Positions 62,002 to 64,000 of a stretch of 64,000 nucleotides of DNA are shown in pieces. The notes under the pieces are model-generated. The model made no database searches, was not told the origin of the DNA, and saw only the letters and a list, made by a program, of their open reading frames with translations. Source of the DNA: JBCBAP01 sp038532435 (GTDB lineage: Bacteria; Pseudomonadota; Alphaproteobacteria; Rhodobacterales; Rhodobacteraceae); assembly GCA_038532435.1 (NCBI GenBank), contig JBCBAP010000003.1:65563-129562 (forward strand), in the 5' to 3' direction. The position numbers and the translations under genes were made by a program. Each line of letters begins with the position of its first letter. The first letter of the stretch is position 1.

Positions 62002-62808
62002 ATGGAACGATCAATGGACGGGATGACCGAAGCGGCGGCGGGGATCGAGACCCGGGCCCCGCTTCTTTCGATCACCGATGTGGACAAGGTCTTCGGCAAG
62101 AATGTCGTGGCTCTTAAAGGCCTGTCCCTCGATGTGCGGGAGGGCGATTTCATCTCCCTGCTTGGACCGTCCGGCTGCGGCAAGTCCACGGCCCTCCGCC
62201 TGATCGCCGGGCTGTCCCACGCGACGACGGGCAGGATCCGGTGGATTGATGAACAGGCGCAGGACACGCTCGGCGTCGTTTTTCAGGAACCGACCCTGAT
62301 GCCCTGGGCGACCGTGGCGGACAATGTCTGGTTGCCGCTGAGGCTCAAGGGACGGTCCCGCTATGAAATGCGGGACGAAATCCTCGATGCGCTCCGCCTC
62401 GTCGGGCTGGAAAAGTTCGCCAACGCCTATCCCCGGGAACTCTCCGGCGGCATGGAGATGCGCGTGTCCATCGCCCGGGCGATGGTGACCCGGCCGAAGC
62501 TGATCCTGATGGACGAACCCTTCGCCGCCCTCGATGAAATCACCCGGTTCAAGCTCAACAACGACTTGCTCGAGTTAAAGGAGAAGATCGGCTGCACGGT
62601 CATCTTCGTCACCCACTCGGTCTTCGAAAGCGTGTTCCTGTCGGACCGGATCGTGGTGATGGCCGCGCGTCCCGGCCGGGTGATCGAGGAAGTTCAGGTC
62701 GACGCGCCCTATCCCCGGGACGAGGTGTTTCGCACCTCCCCGGAGTACGCGGCCCACACTCGCGCGGCCTCCGATGCCCTGCGCCGGGCGATGGAGGAGC
62801 CCGCATGA
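62002..62808 (+). CDS. ABC ATPase (SsuB/TauB/ThiZ-like)
   Basis: 268 residues. Walker A GPSGCGKST (55-63), the signature LSGGM (147-151, Met instead of Gln as is common in this group), LILMDEPFAALD and FVTHSVFESV. It energises the NMT1-type importer. In-frame ATG at 62014 and 62023 are alternatives. The stop overlaps a mini-ORF start as ATGA. Confidence 0.92.
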   Translation: MERSMDGMTEAAAGIETRAPLLSITDVDKVFGKNVVALKGLSLDVREGDFISLLGPSGCGKSTALRLIAGLSHATTGRIRWIDEQAQDTLGVVFQEPTLMPWATVADNVWLPLRLKGRSRYEMRDEILDALRLVGLEKFANAYPRELSGGMEMRVSIARAMVTRPKLILMDEPFAALDEITRFKLNNDLLELKEKIGCTVIFVTHSVFESVFLSDRIVVMAARPGRVIEEVQVDAPYPRDEVFRTSPEYAAHTRAASDALRRAMEEPA

Positions 62809-62921
62809 GCGTCGTTCGCCTGACCCTTTCCGGTGCACCCGCCACCAAGCCACGGTCCTGCTTTTCCAGCAGCAGAACATCTTTTCCGGAAGTTCCGCCC
62901 CGCACGAGGAGTGCGTCGTGA
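62805..62921 (+). CDS. 38-residue mini-ORF coupling ATPase and permease
   Basis: The ATG at 62805 overlaps the ATPase stop (ATGA), and its own stop overlaps the permease GTG (GTGA). The product (MSVVRLTLSGAPATKPRSC...) is basic and serine-rich and shows no domain. The double overlap suggests ribosomes could pass along the chain, or that the N-terminal part of a former gene was shifted. It may have no function as a protein. Confidence 0.35.
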   Translation: MSVVRLTLSGAPATKPRSCFSSSRTSFPEVPPRTRSAS

Positions 62922-63763
62922 CCATCACAGCAGAGCCCCTCGTCGATCAGGAGGAACGCAGCCGTGCCCGCCAGCGCCGGATCGAGGCGTGGGGGAAGTG
63001 GACCATGCCGGTCATGGTCATGGCCCTCGCGATCGTGGGCTGGCACCTGCTGGTGACCCTCAACGACATTCCCCACTATATTCTACCCGGGCCAGGCCGG
63101 GTATTCAGCCAGCTTGTCGCGGACTGGAGCCTCATGCTCGCCGCGGCCTGGGTGACACTCAAGATCACGCTCTTTGCGCTCTTCTTCGCCGTGGCGGGCG
63201 GGGTCGGCCTCGCGGTCCTCTTTACCCAGTCGAAATGGGCGGAGATGTCCTTCTTTCCCTACGCGGTCATCCTGCAGGTCACCCCGGTCGTTGCCGTGGC
63301 ACCGCTCATCCAGATCTATGTGGAAAGCGCGTTTGCCGGGGCGCTGATCTGCGCCTGGATCGTCGCGTTCTTTCCGATCCTCTCCAGCACCACGGTTGGC
63401 CTGAAGAGCACGGATCACAACCTGCGTGACCTTTTCGGGATCTACGGTGCGAACCGCTGGCAGCGGCTGCGCCACCTTCAGGCCCCAGCGGCCCTGCCCT
63501 ACTTCCTGTCCGGTTTGCGCATCGGTGGCGGCCTCGCGCTCATCGGCTCCGTGGTGGCGGAGTTCGTCATCGGGCGATCCGGTACGGGTCTCGGTCTCGC
63601 CTCGGTCCTGCTCGAGGCCGGGTATCGGCTCAACATCCCGCGGCTCTTCGCAGCGCTGCTGCTGATCTCCGCCCTTGGTGTGCTCATCTTCATGGTGCTG
63701 TCGCTCATTTCCCACCTGCTGCTCCGCAAGTGGCACGAAAGCGCCGTGAGGCGGGAGGCATGA
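62918..63763 (+). CDS. ABC permease (SsuC/TauC/ThiX-like)
   Basis: 281 residues from GTG 62918, with GAGGAG about 6 bases upstream. Six helices and the BPD_transp_1 signature around DLFGIYGANRWQRLRHLQAP are present. It pairs with the ATPase at 62002. A longer frame upstream overlaps the ATPase and is not used. Its stop overlaps the next ATG (ATGA). Confidence 0.9.
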   Translation: MTITAEPLVDQEERSRARQRRIEAWGKWTMPVMVMALAIVGWHLLVTLNDIPHYILPGPGRVFSQLVADWSLMLAAAWVTLKITLFALFFAVAGGVGLAVLFTQSKWAEMSFFPYAVILQVTPVVAVAPLIQIYVESAFAGALICAWIVAFFPILSSTTVGLKSTDHNLRDLFGIYGANRWQRLRHLQAPAALPYFLSGLRIGGGLALIGSVVAEFVIGRSGTGLGLASVLLEAGYRLNIPRLFAALLLISALGVLIFMVLSLISHLLLRKWHESAVRREA

Positions 63764-64000
63764 ACGGCTTTCGCACACTGCCGGACGGGCCCGTCACGCT
63801 CACCAATCTGACGGTCCCGGCCTGCCTGGTCGGGAAGGAGGGCGATCTCGTCCCCCATACGCTCACCCTCGACGGGGGGCGTATCGGGGAAGGCACCGCA
63901 CCGATGGAGGTCGATATGGGTGGTGCGATGGTGCTGCCCGCCTTTACCGACATGCACACCCATCTCGACAAGGGGCATATCTGGGCGCGCAGCCCGAACC
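63760..64000 (+). CDS. Amidohydrolase, cytosine-deaminase-like (3' end outside the window)
   Basis: Only the first 80 codons are present. After a small beta-sandwich they reach DMHTHLDKGHIW, whose HxH is the metal-binding start of the amidohydrolase barrel and whose sequence is typical of the cytosine deaminase/ammelide branch. GCGGGAGG precedes the ATG, which overlaps the permease stop. It supports a pyrimidine or related N-heterocycle salvage module with the NMT1-type importer. Confidence 0.85.
   Translation, partial: MNGFRTLPDGPVTLTNLTVPACLVGKEGDLVPHTLTLDGGRIGEGTAPMEVDMGGAMVLPAFTDMHTHLDKGHIWARSPN

Overview
The window is high-GC DNA that is densely packed with genes in long runs with 1-4 base overlaps. 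The gene content points to a marine alphaproteobacterium of the Rhodobacterales (Roseobacter-like). The evidence is a complete beta-hydroxyaspartate cycle locus, many ABC and TRAP importers for small organic solutes, a VPLPA-CTERM-type secreted protein, and a GlpSTPQ-type importer. It reads as chromosomal or chromid-like catabolic DNA. I see no rRNA, tRNA, CRISPR array, phage or intact insertion sequence.

Layout. (1) 1-2.3 kb: the 3' part of an acyl-CoA synthetase and a PanE-family reductase. (2) 2.3-7.7 kb: bhcDCBA on the minus strand with the divergent IclR regulator bhcR. This set converts two glyoxylate plus amino groups into oxaloacetate/aspartate. (3) 7.7-10.7 kb: a 39-codon secreted CxxC peptide, an IlvD/Edd-type aldonate dehydratase and a CTERM-anchored protein. 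(4) 10.7-24 kb: a long minus-strand sugar-acid operon. It encodes TRAP DctPQM, an enolase-superfamily dehydratase, a UxaA-type dehydratase, Gfo/Idh, AroE-like, HIBADH-like and SDR enzymes, a DUF4153 membrane protein, a DenD-like enzyme and an EamA exporter. (5) 24.3-29.1 kb: VOC, cupin, a GntR/FCD regulator, an SDR, an FAH-family diketo-acid hydrolase, DUF1428 and a 2-hydroxyacid dehydrogenase. A GGTATACC palindrome is shared between the dctP promoter and the hydroxyacid dehydrogenase leader, which suggests one GntR regulon. (6) 29.2-36.9 kb: a glycerol/polyol-type ABC operon (glpV-S-T-P-x-Q-U) with an unrelated gene inserted between the two permease genes. That gene looks like a caspase-fold (clan CD) protein. 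(7) 37-44.7 kb: three Gfo/Idh oxidoreductases and hexuronate catabolism (uxaC, uxuA, uxuB). (8) 44.7-60.4 kb: a LacI-family regulator, a maltose-type ABC importer and six SnoaL-like/NTF2-fold proteins, together with a bicupin, a MetE-like methyltransferase and two alpha/beta hydrolases. (9) 60.4-64 kb: RidA-like, an NMT1/THI5-type ABC importer and the start of a cytosine-deaminase-like amidohydrolase.

How the parts may work together (inference). Regions 3-5 contain what is needed to import sugar acids, dehydrate them to 2-keto-3-deoxy acids, oxidise these and cleave the diketo acids. For pentonates that route yields pyruvate plus glycolate. Glycolate oxidised to glyoxylate would feed the bhc cycle next door. 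The two items most worth following are the caspase-like gene embedded in the glp operon and the SnoaL-rich catabolic island, whose substrate I cannot name.
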